NCBI RefSeq assembly: GCF_900205965.1
Contig: NZ_OAOF01000002.1
Location: forward strand, 186,001-250,000
Source of the DNA: Lacrimispora amygdalina
GTDB taxonomy: Bacteria > Bacillota > Clostridia > Lachnospirales > Lachnospiraceae
DNA: 64,000 nucleotides
Direction of reading: 5' to 3'
In this document: positions 63,073 through 64,000 of the stretch, one piece after another
How the letters are laid out: each line of letters opens with the position of its first letter
How positions within the stretch are numbered: the stretch's first letter is position 1
The notes under the pieces: model-generated
Told to the model about the DNA's origin: nothing
Databases searched by the model: none
The model's input: only the letters and a program-made list of their open reading frames with translations
Translations under genes and position numbers: made by a program

Positions 63073-64000
63073 TTATTTTTTTAACATCTTAACGATGTCT
63101 TTTCTTTTTATTACCATGATTACTGCAAGTGCTGCGATCAGACTGTAACGGATCATCGTGTATCTGTAAATTTCTGAGATAATTACGGAAATCAGAACCA
63201 CAAAACAGGACAAACCTAAAATCCTCTTATTATCATAGACATGATGAAAACCTAAACGTCTGATACAGCAATAATGAAAAAATGCCAGCAGCCCATAGCA
63301 TACCAGTGTTGTATATCCTGCAGCAAAAAATCCGAATTCTGGAATAAATATATAATTCAAAACTAAATTTAAAACTGCAACTGAGCATGTGGCTGCCATT
63401 ACTGTTTTAGTTTTTTTCAAATACAATTCCAGCCTCATGTATAAAGAATAACAGGCTGTAAAAAATACTCCTGCTGCCACCGATGGAATTACATAAATTC
63501 CGCTGTGATAACTTTCAGGCGCTAAAATGCAGATAATTTCAGGTGCAAACAAAGTACATAATATGGTAAGTCCTGAAAAAAACAAAAGTACCTGATTGCC
63601 TCTGGCTTTTATTGACTGATAATTTTTCCGTTCCATCTGCTGATAGATCCATGGAGCATACGATGCATCTACCGCATTCCAGAAAATCAGCATGATACCT
63701 GCCACTGTATAAGCAACATTGTAAACTGCGGTTGCGCTTGTATTAATCAATTTGCTGATCATGATCCGGTCCGAGCTTGAAAGAACATACATGGACAAAT
63801 AATGGGGGATCAGCGGAAGATTAAATTTCAATGCATATTTCCAATAAGCAAATTTTATCTTCCCCTTTGCTTTTATTATTATGGAAATGAAAAAGATAAC
63901 TCCAATAACAATGGACACAGATTCAGCTGCCATTACTTTTGTTACGGCCTTATTCTGATCGGATGCCATCAGTACGCAAATGACTGATAAAACGAATGAA
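63073..64000 (-). CDS. Polysaccharide flippase (Wzx/MATE type), C-terminal part (runs off window)
   Basis: The reading frame stays open to the window end, and the bases at 63970-64000 encode another hydrophobic stretch (SFVLSVICVL) before the ATG at 63969, so the gene starts upstream. At least nine membrane segments are present. LPLIPHYLSMYVLSSSDRIM and NVAYTVAGIMLIFWNAVDA are typical of the MVF superfamily Wzx proteins, which move undecaprenyl-linked sugar units across the membrane. Confidence 0.85.
   Translation of the reverse strand, partial: SFVLSVICVLMASDQNKAVTKVMAAESVSIVIGVIFFISIIIKAKGKIKFAYWKYALKFNLPLIPHYLSMYVLSSSDRIMISKLINTSATAVYNVAYTVAGIMLIFWNAVDASYAPWIYQQMERKNYQSIKARGNQVLLFFSGLTILCTLFAPEIICILAPESYHSGIYVIPSVAAGVFFTACYSLYMRLELYLKKTKTVMAATCSVAVLNLVLNYIFIPEFGFFAAGYTTLVCYGLLAFFHYCCIRRLGFHHVYDNKRILGLSCFVVLISVIISEIYRYTMIRYSLIAALAVIMVIKRKDIVKMLKK

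Noticed and set aside
58577..64000. Complete capsule locus
   Set aside because: Only flippase, pyruvyl transferase, FrhB-like, VanZ and SGNH genes are present; no glycosyltransferase or polymerase gene is in the window.

Overview
This window looks like chromosomal DNA of a low-GC, anaerobic, Gram-positive bacterium of the Clostridia, most likely a Lachnospiraceae member. The signs are strong AGGAGG ribosome sites, TTGACA/TATAAT promoters, citrate-lyase genes, a secreted GH11 xylanase, a second archaeal-type aspartyl-tRNA synthetase and clostridial-style regulation by leader RNAs. The species is an inference. No rRNA, tRNA, CRISPR array or prophage was seen.

Region by region. 1-5.5 kb: a minus-strand tricarboxylate operon (MatC/DASS-type carrier, PrpF-like isomerase, aconitase-like hydratase, CitD, CitE running off the window), with a divergent LysR gene at 5.5-6.4 kb. 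It resembles E. coli ybhD-ybhHIJ but has citrate lyase attached. 6.5-11.6 kb: nitroreductase, an ABC-F protein behind a leader peptide and terminator, an MFS carrier and an HD-GYP protein. 11.7-15.6 kb: a FecBCDE-type iron uptake operon whose binding-protein gene is frameshifted. 15.8-22.7 kb: an eight-gene zinc operon (Zur, small membrane protein, ZnuACB, G3E GTPase, a GTPase-permease fusion, a YcgQ-like protein) with Zur-like palindromes around its promoter. 22.7-25.2 kb: a nucleotidyltransferase-aminotransferase fusion plus a methyltransferase. 25.2-27.4 kb: AspRS, preceded by a leader peptide ending in Asp-Asp-Asp and a terminator, then a Nudix hydrolase. 27.48-27.88 kb: a non-coding element bounded by 18-bp perfect inverted repeats, in front of a chemoreceptor. 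29.7-36 kb: a second ABC-F protein, a DUF1576 membrane protein and a P-type ATPase under a yybP-ykoY (Mn2+) riboswitch. 36.4-42.7 kb: GH11 xylanase, FGE-like lipoprotein, racemase, VOC-DinB fusion, SdpI-like protein, a broken gene, an XRE regulator and a DUF2628-type protein. 43-45.1 kb: an overlapping ATPase/Toprim-like pair that looks like a phage-defence module. 45.3-48.8 kb: a secreted PPC-like protein, then rpsO-pnp with a long stem-loop between them. 49-58.5 kb: a PotABCD-type ABC operon with adenine deaminase and an MTA/SAH-deaminase-like hydrolase, read divergently from a second LysR gene; its ATPase gene is split by an IS110-family element. 58.6-64 kb: the distal part of a surface-polysaccharide cluster (flippase, pyruvyl transferase, FrhB-like protein, VanZ, SGNH hydrolase).

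The strongest themes are leader-RNA regulation (ABC-F attenuator, Asp-codon attenuator of aspS, Mn riboswitch, pnp leader hairpin), metal homeostasis (iron, zinc, manganese), and decay by frameshift or insertion (fecB, potA, a DUF3784-type gene).
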